This document shows, one piece after another, positions 1-6,769 of a stretch of 30,307 bases of DNA (its first letter is position 1; each line of letters opens with the position of its first letter). This DNA is from Verrucomicrobia bacterium UBA1200 (lineage in GTDB: Bacteria > Verrucomicrobiota > Kiritimatiellia > RFP12 > UBA1067). A program made the position numbers and the translations under genes. The notes below the pieces were generated by a model. It worked only from the letters and a program-made list of their open reading frames with translations, was not told where the DNA came from and searched no databases. The stretch covers positions 54,352 through 84,658 of the forward strand of contig DBXY01000016.1 in the NCBI GenBank assembly GCA_002309765.1, in the 5' to 3' direction.

Positions 1-137
1 TGGCGGTTTTGGATCGCGGTTACAGCGTAACCCACACCGAGGATGGGAAATTGGTTAAGACCGTCGGTTCCGCCCCGGCGGGTACGGTGTTGGTGACGCG
101 ACTGCCCGACGGCCAAGTGCGCTCGGTCGTCAGTTAA
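1..137 (+). CDS. xseA: Exodeoxyribonuclease VII large subunit, C-terminal end (partial)
   Basis: Only the last 44 codons are in the window; the reading frame is entered at base 3 and ends at TAA 135-137. The translation contains the family's closing pattern: LDRGYSVTHTEDGKLV, a short loop, then a Gly/Val-rich strand ending RLPDGQVRSVVS. This matches the beta-rich tail of XseA. The large subunit is the catalytic part of exonuclease VII, which degrades single-stranded DNA into oligonucleotides in mismatch repair and recombination. The identification is strengthened by the next gene, xseB, which starts 35 bp downstream and encodes the small subunit; this pairing is common in bacteria. The N-terminal OB-fold and catalytic region lie outside the window. 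Confidence 0.82.
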   Translation, partial: AVLDRGYSVTHTEDGKLVKTVGSAPAGTVLVTRLPDGQVRSVVS

Positions 138-172
138 CGAAGGATTTTGTGTCGGTTAAGGAGGAACAGGTT

Positions 173-427
173 ATGCCCGAAGAGAAAAAAACGGATGCGC
201 CGGTCAGTTTCGAGGCGGCGTTGAAACGGCTGGAAGAGATTGTAGAGGCGATGGAATCCGGCGAAACCGATTTGGACAAGATGATTGGGGCTTTTGAGGA
301 GGGGCAACGTTTGGTCGCGCTGTGCAACGCGAAACTAAACGAGGTCACTAAGAAAATCGAAAAGTTAACCCGTGGCGATGATGGTAACACCCAAGTGGTT
401 GAGGTTGATCCGTCGGATTTGCGTTAA
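173..427 (+). CDS. xseB: Exodeoxyribonuclease VII small subunit
   Basis: 84 residues, the usual size for XseB. The core reads SFEAALKRLEEIVEAMESGE followed by DLDKMIGAFEEGQRLVALCNAKL, the conserved two-helix coiled coil of this family, with a variable acidic tail. Several small subunits bind the helical arm of each XseA and are needed for activity. I chose ATG 173 because a perfect AAGGAGG lies at 158-164, 8 bp upstream. An in-frame GTG at 149 would add 8 residues (MSVKEEQV), but that SD would then sit inside the gene. It follows the xseA tail and precedes the DUF362 gene by 22 bp, so the three are probably co-transcribed. Confidence 0.93.
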   Translation: MPEEKKTDAPVSFEAALKRLEEIVEAMESGETDLDKMIGAFEEGQRLVALCNAKLNEVTKKIEKLTRGDDGNTQVVEVDPSDLR

Positions 428-449
428 AACGGCAACAAAGGAGAGTACG

Positions 450-1565
450 ATGAGTGGCAAAGAAGAAAGGTCGGAGGTCTTTTTTACCGATTTCAGGACA
501 ACCTACACCGAGAATCTGCTTCAGAAACTGGCGCGGCTTATCAAGGCCGCCGGTTTCGACAAAATCGATTTCCAAGACAAGTACGTAGCAATAAAAATGC
601 ATTTCGGGGAGCCGGGGAACCTGTCGTTCCTCCGCCCCAATTACGCGAAGGTGGTCGCGGATATGGTTAAGGAGCGCGGCGGCAAACCGTTCCTAACCGA
701 TGCAAACACGCTCTATGTGGGCGGGCGCAAGAACGCGATCGATCATTTGGAAAGCGCTTTCGCCAACGGGTTCAACCCGATGGTTACCGGGTGTCCGGTC
801 ATTATTGCCGATGGCGTTAAAGGCACGGACGACGTGGAGGTCCCGTTGCCCGACGGAAAATACGTGAAGGCGGCAAAAATCGGGCGAGCGGTGATGGATG
901 CCGATGTGATTATCAGTTTGACGCATTTCAAAGGCCACGAGCAGACCGGTTTTGGCGGCGCAATCAAGAACCTTGGCATGGGTTGCGGGTCGCGCGCCGG
1001 AAAGATGGAAATGCACAGCGCGGTCAACCCCTACGTCGATGCGGACGCCTGCATCGGTTGCCGCGCCTGCACGAGGGTTTGCGCCCATGGCGCAATCTCT
1101 TTCCCGGCGAAGAAGGCGGTCATCGACGATACTAAATGCGTCGGTTGCGGCCGTTGCATCGGCGTTTGCCCTAAGGATGCGGTCAACCCCGAATTCAATA
1201 TGGCGTTTAACGTGGTGCAGGCGAAAATCGCCGAGTACACCGCCGCCGTGGTTCGCGGCCGTCCGGCTTTCCACATCAGCCTTATCTGCGATGTCTCCCC
1301 GAATTGCGACTGCCATGCCGAAAACGACGCGCCGATTTTGCCTAACATCGGTATGCTCGCCAGTTTCGACCCGGTTGCTTTGGATCAGGCCTGTATCGAC
1401 CTTTGTTTGAAGACGCAGCGGCTTGACCACAACGTTCTCGACGATCAGCCACGCACGGACGACATTTTCCACGACGTCCACCCCACGACCGATTGGCGCG
1501 ATGCCATTTCGGAAGGTGAGCGCATGAAGCTTGGAACGAGCAAATACTTGTTAAAGATGATCTAG
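450..1565 (+). CDS. DUF362 protein with two [4Fe-4S] ferredoxin motifs
   Basis: 371 residues, starting at ATG 450 with AAAGGAGAG at 437-445. The N-terminal ~190 residues are a DUF362 domain, with the motifs YVAIKMHFGEPGNLSFLRP, SLTHFKGHEQTGFGGAIKN and LGMGCGSRAGK. Two classic cluster-binding motifs are inserted: CIGCRACTRVC (Cys 201, 204, 207, 211) and CVGCGRCIGVC (Cys 230, 233, 236, 240). The DUF362 part then resumes, ending near DAPILPNIGMLASFDPVALDQA. There is no signal peptide, so it is expected to be cytoplasmic. The family is common in anaerobes and is presumed to handle low-potential electrons, but its reaction is not established to my knowledge. It lies between xseB and a GH43 gene with 22- and 27-bp gaps. 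An in-frame upstream start at 372 would overlap xseB and lacks an SD. Confidence 0.9.
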   Translation: MSGKEERSEVFFTDFRTTYTENLLQKLARLIKAAGFDKIDFQDKYVAIKMHFGEPGNLSFLRPNYAKVVADMVKERGGKPFLTDANTLYVGGRKNAIDHLESAFANGFNPMVTGCPVIIADGVKGTDDVEVPLPDGKYVKAAKIGRAVMDADVIISLTHFKGHEQTGFGGAIKNLGMGCGSRAGKMEMHSAVNPYVDADACIGCRACTRVCAHGAISFPAKKAVIDDTKCVGCGRCIGVCPKDAVNPEFNMAFNVVQAKIAEYTAAVVRGRPAFHISLICDVSPNCDCHAENDAPILPNIGMLASFDPVALDQACIDLCLKTQRLDHNVLDDQPRTDDIFHDVHPTTDWRDAISEGERMKLGTSKYLLKMI

Positions 1566-1592
1566 TTGCGGTATTGCCGCAAGGAGGGTTCA

Positions 1593-2576
1593 ATGAAATT
1601 CGGGATGATTTTGGCTATGGCCGCGTTGACGGCCGGGTTTGCGTTTGGACTTGATACTCCGTTGAAACGGGCGGATATCCGCATCCGGGATCCGTTTGTG
1701 CTGGCGGAAAACGGGGTGTATTACCTCTACGCCGCGACCGGCAATCCGTGGCAGACCACCAAGGCTGAACCGAATGTCGGGGTGATGGTCTATCGCAGCG
1801 AGAATCTTGAAGATTGGGCAAAACCCGAACGGGTTTGCACCATTCCGCCGGATTGGCTCATTGCGGCGGTATGGGCGCCGGAAGTTCACAAGTACAACGG
1901 AAAATACTACTTGTTCGCGACTATGAACTACACCACCGAACCGAAGGTGAACTCCATGCTTGAAGGCTGGCATCCGCAGCCGATGCTTCGTCGTGGCACT
2001 TGCGTTTTTGTGTCGGACTCGCCGATGGGGCCGTTCAAAAAAATGAAAGACGGTTCGCACACGCCGTCGGAATGGCTGGCGTTGGACGGAACGTTGTGGG
2101 TGGAAAAAGGCGTGCCTTACATGGTTTTCTGTCACGAATGGTTACAGTTGCGCGACGGCACTATCGACGTGATGGAACTCAAGCCGGATTTGTCCGATGC
2201 CGTAACCAAGCCGGAGAAACTTTTCCCGGCGTCTTCCGCACCCGATCACCGCACCGATCCCAAGGCCGGGCTGGTGACCGACGGGCCGTTCGTTTACCGC
2301 AGTCCCAAGAGCGGCAAACTCTTCATGATCTGGTCAACCTTTGCCAACCGCGGCGGTTATAACGTGCAGCTTGCCGAATCGACCAGCGGCTCGGTGAAGG
2401 GCCCGTGGAAACAGCGCGGCGCGATTTATGCGGGCGACAGCGGGCACGGCATGATTTTCAAGCGCTTTGACGGTCAGCTGATGCTTTCGTTGCACGGCCC
2501 GAACGCCTCTCCAAAGGAGCGGGCACATTTCATACCGTTGGAAGACACCGGCGACGGCTTGAAAGTAAAACCCTAA
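1593..2576 (+). CDS. Secreted glycoside hydrolase, family 43 type
   Basis: 327 residues, starting at ATG 1593 with a perfect AAGGAGG at 1581-1587. Residues 1-19 form a Sec signal peptide (MKFGMILAMAALTAGFAFG). The rest is a single five-bladed beta-propeller of GH43 type. The presumed general base Asp33 is in IRIRDPFVL, followed by VWAPEVHKYNGKYYLF, then Asp165 in LALDGTLWVEKG as the likely pKa modulator. The general-acid region reads VTDGPFVYR (Asp230) where many GH43 enzymes have EGP. Family members remove arabinose, xylose or related side chains from plant polysaccharides; the exact substrate cannot be read from this sequence. No binding module is attached. It is the last gene of the xseA-xseB-DUF362 run, 27 bp after DUF362, so it may share their transcription. 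Confidence 0.88.
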   Translation: MKFGMILAMAALTAGFAFGLDTPLKRADIRIRDPFVLAENGVYYLYAATGNPWQTTKAEPNVGVMVYRSENLEDWAKPERVCTIPPDWLIAAVWAPEVHKYNGKYYLFATMNYTTEPKVNSMLEGWHPQPMLRRGTCVFVSDSPMGPFKKMKDGSHTPSEWLALDGTLWVEKGVPYMVFCHEWLQLRDGTIDVMELKPDLSDAVTKPEKLFPASSAPDHRTDPKAGLVTDGPFVYRSPKSGKLFMIWSTFANRGGYNVQLAESTSGSVKGPWKQRGAIYAGDSGHGMIFKRFDGQLMLSLHGPNASPKERAHFIPLEDTGDGLKVKP

Positions 2577-2822
2577 CCGGTCGGTATCGTTTACACCCAT
2601 ACGGTCTGCCTCAATAAAGAGACGCCTCTATGCCCCAATGTAATTGTTTCGTTAAGAACCAGTTGCGCCGGGTGATGCTGTGGTCGATAGTTTGCATACC
2701 GGCGATTTTACTCTGACAGCGATGCTCTCCAATATGCTTGGCGTGCCGGAACAACCGCACATTAGGGCCAAAGTCCTGCCGTTGACGCGAACTCCATTGC
2801 ACTTTTACGTTATGCAAATGAT
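2577..2822. other. Intergenic stretch with no convincing gene
   Basis: 246 bp between the GH43 stop and the GTG of the orphan gene. The frame of the orphan gene stays open upstream as far as TAG 2763-2765. That open part reads AVDANSIALLRYANDV just before the GTG and looks coding. Upstream of the TAG the same frame reads SDSDALQYAWRAGTTAH, again protein-like, until another TAG at 2688-2690. No SD or promoter with good spacing was found. I see no IS end or tRNA. The stretch may hold the broken 5' part of the orphan gene. Confidence 0.4.
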
Positions 2823-3524
2823 GTGGATTACGCGAAATTCAAGTTATTGTATATTGACACTGCCCAATCGGATGATATGCGTTTTCAAGCCTTTTTTGCG
2901 CATCTTTTCTCTGTGGGTGCTGATGGCGTTGAACAAGTTGTCGGTCAGTTGTCAGAACATTCTGTGTTCCCGTATTCTCTTAGAAAATCACTCTTTCAAG
3001 GAATATGCCTAGTGTATCAATGGTCTGTCCCTGATAAAAGAAAAGCCATTGCGGCTGCTTTCAAGAATGTGGTCAAATATGAGGGCGGCGATAAGTGGAT
3101 GTTTCTTAATTGCGACGATATGCTAAAATTCTTTTACGGGGATTATGCCCGTTCAGAATTCCGGCGGGACTTTATCAGACAATTTCTAAAGACTCCTTTT
3201 AATGAAAATGAATCCCGACGTCTAAAACCGTATTTTGAACAGGCTATCGCCGAATACACCAATCCCAAAGTTAATATTAAGCCGTCTTTGGAAAAAGACT
3301 ACCATTATCCACCGTACGTCAGCTATGAGGAGACGATATTGGCCGGCAAGGGCATTCCTGAAATCAAGAAAATGGTTGATGAGTTCCGGAACGGCGGCGG
3401 TGAGCCGCAGGCAACAGAGAAAACACAACCTGATTGTCAATGGTGTCTTTGGGGAGCGGTAGCGGTGGTTGGAACTGTGGCTATTTGCGTGCTTGTATCC
3501 TTGTTCACTCGGAAGGGGAAATAA
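2823..3524 (+). CDS. Orphan tail-anchored protein, probable 5' truncation
   Basis: 233 residues from GTG 2823. I do not recognise it. Residues 1-205 are soluble and mixed helical, with many Phe, Tyr, Lys and Asp (for example DKWMFLNCDDMLKFFYGDYA). A Pro/Gln/Thr-rich linker follows, then one hydrophobic segment at about 210-228 (GAVAVVGTVAICVLVSLF) and a basic end TRKGK. This is the layout of a C-terminal tail anchor with the bulk in the cytoplasm. Two Cys (DCQWC) sit just before the membrane segment. The base composition is visibly richer in A+T than all neighbours, suggesting recent acquisition. The GTG start has no SD, and the frame looks coding upstream of it up to a TAG at 2763, so the true start may be lost. 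It could be a pseudogene fragment. Confidence 0.6.
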   Translation: MDYAKFKLLYIDTAQSDDMRFQAFFAHLFSVGADGVEQVVGQLSEHSVFPYSLRKSLFQGICLVYQWSVPDKRKAIAAAFKNVVKYEGGDKWMFLNCDDMLKFFYGDYARSEFRRDFIRQFLKTPFNENESRRLKPYFEQAIAEYTNPKVNIKPSLEKDYHYPPYVSYEETILAGKGIPEIKKMVDEFRNGGGEPQATEKTQPDCQWCLWGAVAVVGTVAICVLVSLFTRKGK

Positions 3525-3533
3525 TCCACACCA

Positions 3534-3551
3534 ATGCGTCGATCGGCGCAT
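3534..3551. repeat. Near-perfect palindrome, possible terminator stem of the orphan gene
   Basis: ATGCGTC (3534-3540), a GATC loop and GGCGCAT (3545-3551) form a 7-bp stem with one G-U pair, 10 bp after the orphan's stop codon. No T-run follows, so intrinsic termination is doubtful. Confidence 0.35.
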
Positions 3552-3608
3552 GGCACCCCGGCAATTTCCCGCATTAAACCCTTGCCGCCTAAAATGTTCA
3601 GTTCATGC

Positions 3609-3637
3609 TTGTTTGGGGTTAGGATTTTTTGTATTAT
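3609..3637 (+). promoter_or_regulatory. Sigma70-type promoter for panC
   Basis: TTGTTT (3609-3614) and TATTAT (3632-3637) are separated by exactly 17 bp. The region is AT-rich, and the next gene is panC, 98 bp beyond the -10. Transcription would start near 3644. Confidence 0.6.
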
Positions 3638-3641
3638 TGTA

Positions 3642-3665
3642 ACGCCAATGAGGGTGAATTGGCGT
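3642..3665. promoter_or_regulatory. Perfect 8-bp dyad at the panC transcription start
   Basis: ACGCCAAT (3642-3649) and ATTGGCGT (3658-3665) are perfect inverted repeats with an 8-bp spacer. The dyad begins 5 bp after the -10, so it covers the expected start site. It could be a repressor operator or a 5'-UTR hairpin. Confidence 0.5.
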
Positions 3666-3697
3666 GTATTGCGATTTCTTGAGGATTTTGCGTTTTG

Positions 3698-3713
3698 GGC
3701 GGAGGAGTCCGCC
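3698..3713 (+). promoter_or_regulatory. Leader hairpin upstream of panC
   Basis: GGCGGA (3698-3703), GGAG loop, TCCGCC (3708-3713): a perfect 6-bp stem with a 4-nt loop. The loop and 5' arm contain GGAGGAG, an SD-like string that would serve the upstream ATG at 3720. The SD for the preferred ATG 3735 lies outside the hairpin at 3722-3728. Confidence 0.45.
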
Positions 3714-3734
3714 TAAATTATGGAAGGATGCGAA

Positions 3735-4574
3735 ATGTTGGTGTTTAATACGCCTGCGGAGTTGCAGGCTTGGTCGCTAGAGAAGCGGAAAGCCGGCGTT
3801 AGGGTCGGCTTGGTCCCTACTATGGGTTATCTGCACGAGGGCCACTTGTCGCTGATCGCCGAGGCGCGCAAACGCGCCGACGAGGTGGTGGTCAGCATCT
3901 TTGTCAATCCGGTGCAGTTTGGCCCCAACGAGGATTACGAGAAATACCCCCGCGACGAACAGCGCGATTTGGAGCGTTGCGAGGCTGCCGGCGCGTCGGC
4001 CGTGTTTTTGCCCACTCCGCAGAATATGTACGCGCCCGACGCGAGCGTGTTTGTAGTCGAGGAGAAGCTGGGTCAGGGGTTGTGCGGCGCGCGTCGCCCT
4101 GGACATTTTCGCGGCGTTTGCACGGTGGTTGCAAAGCTGTTCAACCTGGCGTTGCCGCAGGTCGCGGTGTTCGGGCAGAAAGATTTCCAGCAGGCGGCCA
4201 TCATCAAGCGGATGGTGCGCGACCTGAATTTCCCGCTTGAAATTGTGGTGGCGCCGATCGTCCGCGAACCGGATGGCCTGGCCAAGAGTTCGCGCAACGT
4301 TTACCTTTCCGCCGAGGAACGTCAGAATGCCCTGGGGTTAAGCCGTTCGCTTGCTTTGGCCGCCGACGCGGTGGCCGCAAACGGCAGTTGCCCCAGCCAG
4401 GATTTGCGGGCCAAGATGGCGGCGCTGCTGGAGTCGATGTCGCTGCGGGTGGATTACGTGGAGCTCGTGGACGCCGAAACCCTGCTGCCGGTACCCGAGG
4501 CGACCGCCGGTACGGTGGCGCTGGTGGCGGCGTACTGCGGCAATACCCGGTTGATCGACAACCGGATTCTTTAA
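3735..4574 (+). CDS. panC: Pantothenate synthetase (pantoate-beta-alanine ligase)
   Basis: 279 residues, the usual family length. PanC joins pantoate and beta-alanine using ATP, through a pantoyl-adenylate, as the last step of vitamin B5 synthesis in the cytoplasm. The nucleotidyl-transferase motif VPTMGYLHEGHLSLI contains the HIGH-like HEGH. It is followed by VVSIFVNPVQFGPNEDYEKYPRD, VFGQKDFQQ and REPDGLAKSSRNVYLS (KMSKS-like), all signature segments. ATG 3735 was chosen because GGAAGGA (3722-3728) lies 6 bp upstream; an in-frame ATG at 3720 would add MEGCE. Neither panB nor panD is in the window. It has its own promoter-like site and is followed 15 bp later by an exonuclease gene, so the two may be co-transcribed. 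Confidence 0.96.
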   Translation: MLVFNTPAELQAWSLEKRKAGVRVGLVPTMGYLHEGHLSLIAEARKRADEVVVSIFVNPVQFGPNEDYEKYPRDEQRDLERCEAAGASAVFLPTPQNMYAPDASVFVVEEKLGQGLCGARRPGHFRGVCTVVAKLFNLALPQVAVFGQKDFQQAAIIKRMVRDLNFPLEIVVAPIVREPDGLAKSSRNVYLSAEERQNALGLSRSLALAADAVAANGSCPSQDLRAKMAALLESMSLRVDYVELVDAETLLPVPEATAGTVALVAAYCGNTRLIDNRIL

Positions 4575-4589
4575 CCAAGGAGACCTTCG

Positions 4590-5384
4590 ATGTTCCCTGT
4601 AAAACTGGACAAGCCGCTGGTTATCTTTGATATCGAGGCGACGGGGACCAATCCGCGTACCGACCGTATTATCGAATTGGCAGCAATCCGGCTGAATGAA
4701 GACGGAAGCCGGGATGACGGTTATTGGCTGTTGAACCCTGAAATGCCGATTCCCCCGGAGACGATCGATATTCACCACATCACCGATGACATTGTCAAGG
4801 AGTGCCCGACTTTCAAAGAAAAGGCGTTAGAGATTATGGGCTTCTTCGGTGATGCCGATCTGGGCGGTTTCAACGCCGCCCGGTACGACATCCCGATGCT
4901 GGAGGAGGAGTTCCTCCGCCTTGACATTCGGTTTGACACCTCGTACCGTCGGATTTTGGACGCGCAGCGGATTTACCATGCCCGCGAACCGCGCAATCTC
5001 TCCGCCGCGCTGGAATTTTACTGCGGACGCAAACACAATGAGGCGCATGGCGCCGAAGCCGACGCTCAGGCCACGCTGGACGTGATTTGCGGGCAGTTCG
5101 ATAAATACGGCGATTTGCCGAAGGATATGGAGACGCTTGACCGCGTTTTCAATCCGCAGGATCCAGCAAATGCCGATAGGGCCGGGCGCTTGCGTTGGGT
5201 GGACGGCGAGGTGGTGATTAATTTCGGGAAGCGTAAAGGGGAGAAGATCCGCGAATTGGCGGAGAAGGAGCCGAGTTTTCTGAAATGGATCACCAGAAAT
5301 GATTTCCCCTCCGACACGCGGGAAATTTGCGAGAACGCGTTGAAAGGCATCTTCCCGACCCCGCCGGCCGATGCCAAACGGTAA
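4590..5384 (+). CDS. DnaQ-like 3'-5' exonuclease with DUF3820-like tail
   Basis: 264 residues; SD AAGGAGA lies just upstream of ATG 4590. The N-terminal ~175 residues are a DEDDh exonuclease. Asp14 and Glu16 are in FDIEATG (ExoI), followed by DIHHITDDIV. Asp100 is in GFNAARYDIPML (ExoII), and His153 and Asp158 are in HGAEADAQAT (ExoIII). All four metal ligands and the catalytic His are present, so it should be active on single-stranded DNA or RNA ends. The C-terminal ~60 residues (INFGKRKGEKIRELAEKEP, then FLKWITRNDFPSDTREI) resemble the small DUF3820 domain seen after exonuclease domains in other bacteria. It is not the replicative epsilon subunit, which lacks this tail. It lies 15 bp after panC. 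Confidence 0.88.
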   Translation: MFPVKLDKPLVIFDIEATGTNPRTDRIIELAAIRLNEDGSRDDGYWLLNPEMPIPPETIDIHHITDDIVKECPTFKEKALEIMGFFGDADLGGFNAARYDIPMLEEEFLRLDIRFDTSYRRILDAQRIYHAREPRNLSAALEFYCGRKHNEAHGAEADAQATLDVICGQFDKYGDLPKDMETLDRVFNPQDPANADRAGRLRWVDGEVVINFGKRKGEKIRELAEKEPSFLKWITRNDFPSDTREICENALKGIFPTPPADAKR

Positions 5385-5419
5385 GCGGGGCGACCTTCTC
5401 GTTATTGCAAAAATGCCGT

Positions 5420-5453
5420 ATTTGTCGGCTTGAATTTGTCGGCGATTTGTTGT
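5420..5453 (+). promoter_or_regulatory. Direct repeats overlapping the transporter promoter
   Basis: ATTTGTCGGC occurs at 5420-5429 and again at 5434-5443, a 14-bp period. A weaker third copy, ATTTGTTGT, starts at 5445. The copies straddle the -35 box and spacer of the promoter, as an operator would. No regulator gene lies nearby. Confidence 0.45.
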
Positions 5454-5458
5454 ATCTT
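5430..5458 (+). promoter_or_regulatory. Sigma70-type promoter for the transporter-glycosidase operon
   Basis: TTGAAT (5430-5435) and TATCTT (5453-5458) are separated by 17 bp. They lie in the 100-bp gap before the transporter gene at 5485, which has SD AAAGGAACG. It is the only promoter-like site I find between 5385 and 14082. Confidence 0.55.
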
Positions 5459-5484
5459 ATCGGTTATCAAGAAAGGAACGAGAA

Positions 5485-6765
5485 ATGACACAGGACTATT
5501 CGGACCGTTTCCACCGGGCGCAATGGAGATTCATCATCTACAGCATGATTGCGTATGCGTTTTTCTACATAACGCGCAAGAACCTCTCCATGGCGCAGCC
5601 GGAAATGCTGGCGCAGGGCGTGATTACCAAAGAGGCGCTCGGCACAATACTTACCGTGCACGGGGTCTTGTACGGAGTGAGCCGATTTGTGAACGGTTTT
5701 TGGGCGGATAAGCTTAACGGGCGGATCTTCATGACGATCGGTCTTGCGCTATCTGCACTGATGAACTTTCTCTTCGGATGTACCTCGCTTACGATCCTCT
5801 TTGCGGCGTTCTGGATTATCAACGGCTGGACGCAGGGCATGGGCTTCCCGCCGTGCGCTAAGATGCTTACGCACTGGATCCATCCGAAAGAGCTGGCCAC
5901 CAAGATGTCGATCTGGAACACCAGCCATTCCTTCGGCTCCGCCGCTGCGCTCGGGCTTTGTTCGCTGCTGTTTGCCATGGGGTACGGTTGGCGCTGGTGC
6001 TTCTATGTCCCGGCCGCCTTGGCTGGGCTCGCCGCGGTGTTCTGTTTCTTCTGCGTTAAGGACGGCCCGGCGGAAGACGGCTTGCCGGAACTCGACCTTT
6101 CCGATGTCCGCGGCTCGACCGAATCTAATGAGACGCGCAAGGTGACGGACGCGGACCGCCGTCGGCTGGTATTCTCCAACCGCGTCATCTGGCTCTGCGC
6201 GCTCGCGAACTTTTTCGTTTATGTCGTCCGTTTCGGCTTTTTGGATTGGGGCCCCACCTTCTTGAAGGAGTACAAAGGCATTCCGGTGTCGAAGGGCGGA
6301 CTTATGATTATCGCCTTCGAGTTGGCGGCGGTTGTAGGTACGATTTTTGCCGGGTGGTTCACCGACAAGGTGTTCAAGGGCCGCGGCGTGCGCACTTGCG
6401 TATTCTGCATGTTCCTGACCGGATTGTGCGCGCTCGGTTTTTGGTATCTGCCGGCGGGCGCGGCGATTTGGAAAGCTACGCTCCTTCTGATGGGTACCGG
6501 TTTCTTCATCTACGGGCCTCAGGCGTTGATCGGTATCGTCGCGGCGCAGCAGGCGACCAACGACGCGGCGGCAATGGCGAACGGCTTTATGGGTATCATG
6601 GGCTACGCCGCTACCACCGTCTCCGGGCTTGGCATCGCGCTCATCAGCAAACATTTCGGCTGGAATGCCGCGCTCCTCTCCATTGGCGGTTTTGCGCTGG
6701 TCGGCATGGTGTTCTTCCTCTTCGCGTGGAATGCCAACGCCACCGGATATAAGGCGGAACAATAA
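5485..6765 (+). CDS. MFS transporter, organophosphate:phosphate antiporter (GlpT/UhpC-like) family
   Basis: 426 residues with about 12 hydrophobic segments and a central charged loop near 190-225. Family marks are AYAFFYITRKNLSMA in helix 1, GRFVNG-like SRFVNGFWADKLNGR after helix 2, and the signature INGWTQGMGFPPCAKMLTHW. These are typical of the OPA family (GlpT, UhpT, UhpC), which exchange sugar phosphates or glycerol-3-phosphate for phosphate across the inner membrane. Whether this one transports or senses its ligand cannot be told. It has its own promoter with direct repeats, and the stop codon is only 4 bp before the GH50-like gene, so it heads a six-gene run. In that setting a sugar-phosphate or organic-acid substrate derived from glycan breakdown is plausible, but this is inference. 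Confidence 0.88.
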   Translation: MTQDYSDRFHRAQWRFIIYSMIAYAFFYITRKNLSMAQPEMLAQGVITKEALGTILTVHGVLYGVSRFVNGFWADKLNGRIFMTIGLALSALMNFLFGCTSLTILFAAFWIINGWTQGMGFPPCAKMLTHWIHPKELATKMSIWNTSHSFGSAAALGLCSLLFAMGYGWRWCFYVPAALAGLAAVFCFFCVKDGPAEDGLPELDLSDVRGSTESNETRKVTDADRRRLVFSNRVIWLCALANFFVYVVRFGFLDWGPTFLKEYKGIPVSKGGLMIIAFELAAVVGTIFAGWFTDKVFKGRGVRTCVFCMFLTGLCALGFWYLPAGAAIWKATLLLMGTGFFIYGPQALIGIVAAQQATNDAAAMANGFMGIMGYAATTVSGLGIALISKHFGWNAALLSIGGFALVGMVFFLFAWNANATGYKAEQ

Positions 6766-6769
6766 ATCG

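Larger units (their letters stand above)
3525..3734. other. panC upstream region with promoter and three inverted repeats
   Basis: This 210-bp gap holds four elements in order: a near-perfect palindrome (3534-3551), a promoter (3609-3637), an 8-bp perfect dyad over the predicted transcription start (3642-3665), and a 6-bp hairpin (3698-3713) just before the panC SD. A 60-codon open frame at 3534-3716 has no protein-like composition and no SD, and I do not count it as a gene. Confidence 0.6.

Noticed and set aside
2611..2817. 68-codon minus-strand open frame in the gap before the orphan gene
   Set aside because: Considered as a transposase remnant, but no family motif, SD or terminal inverted repeat could be found.
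2680..3012. 110-codon + frame overlapping the orphan gene
   Set aside because: It runs out of frame with the more protein-like 2823-3524 frame and its composition beyond 2830 is not coding-like.
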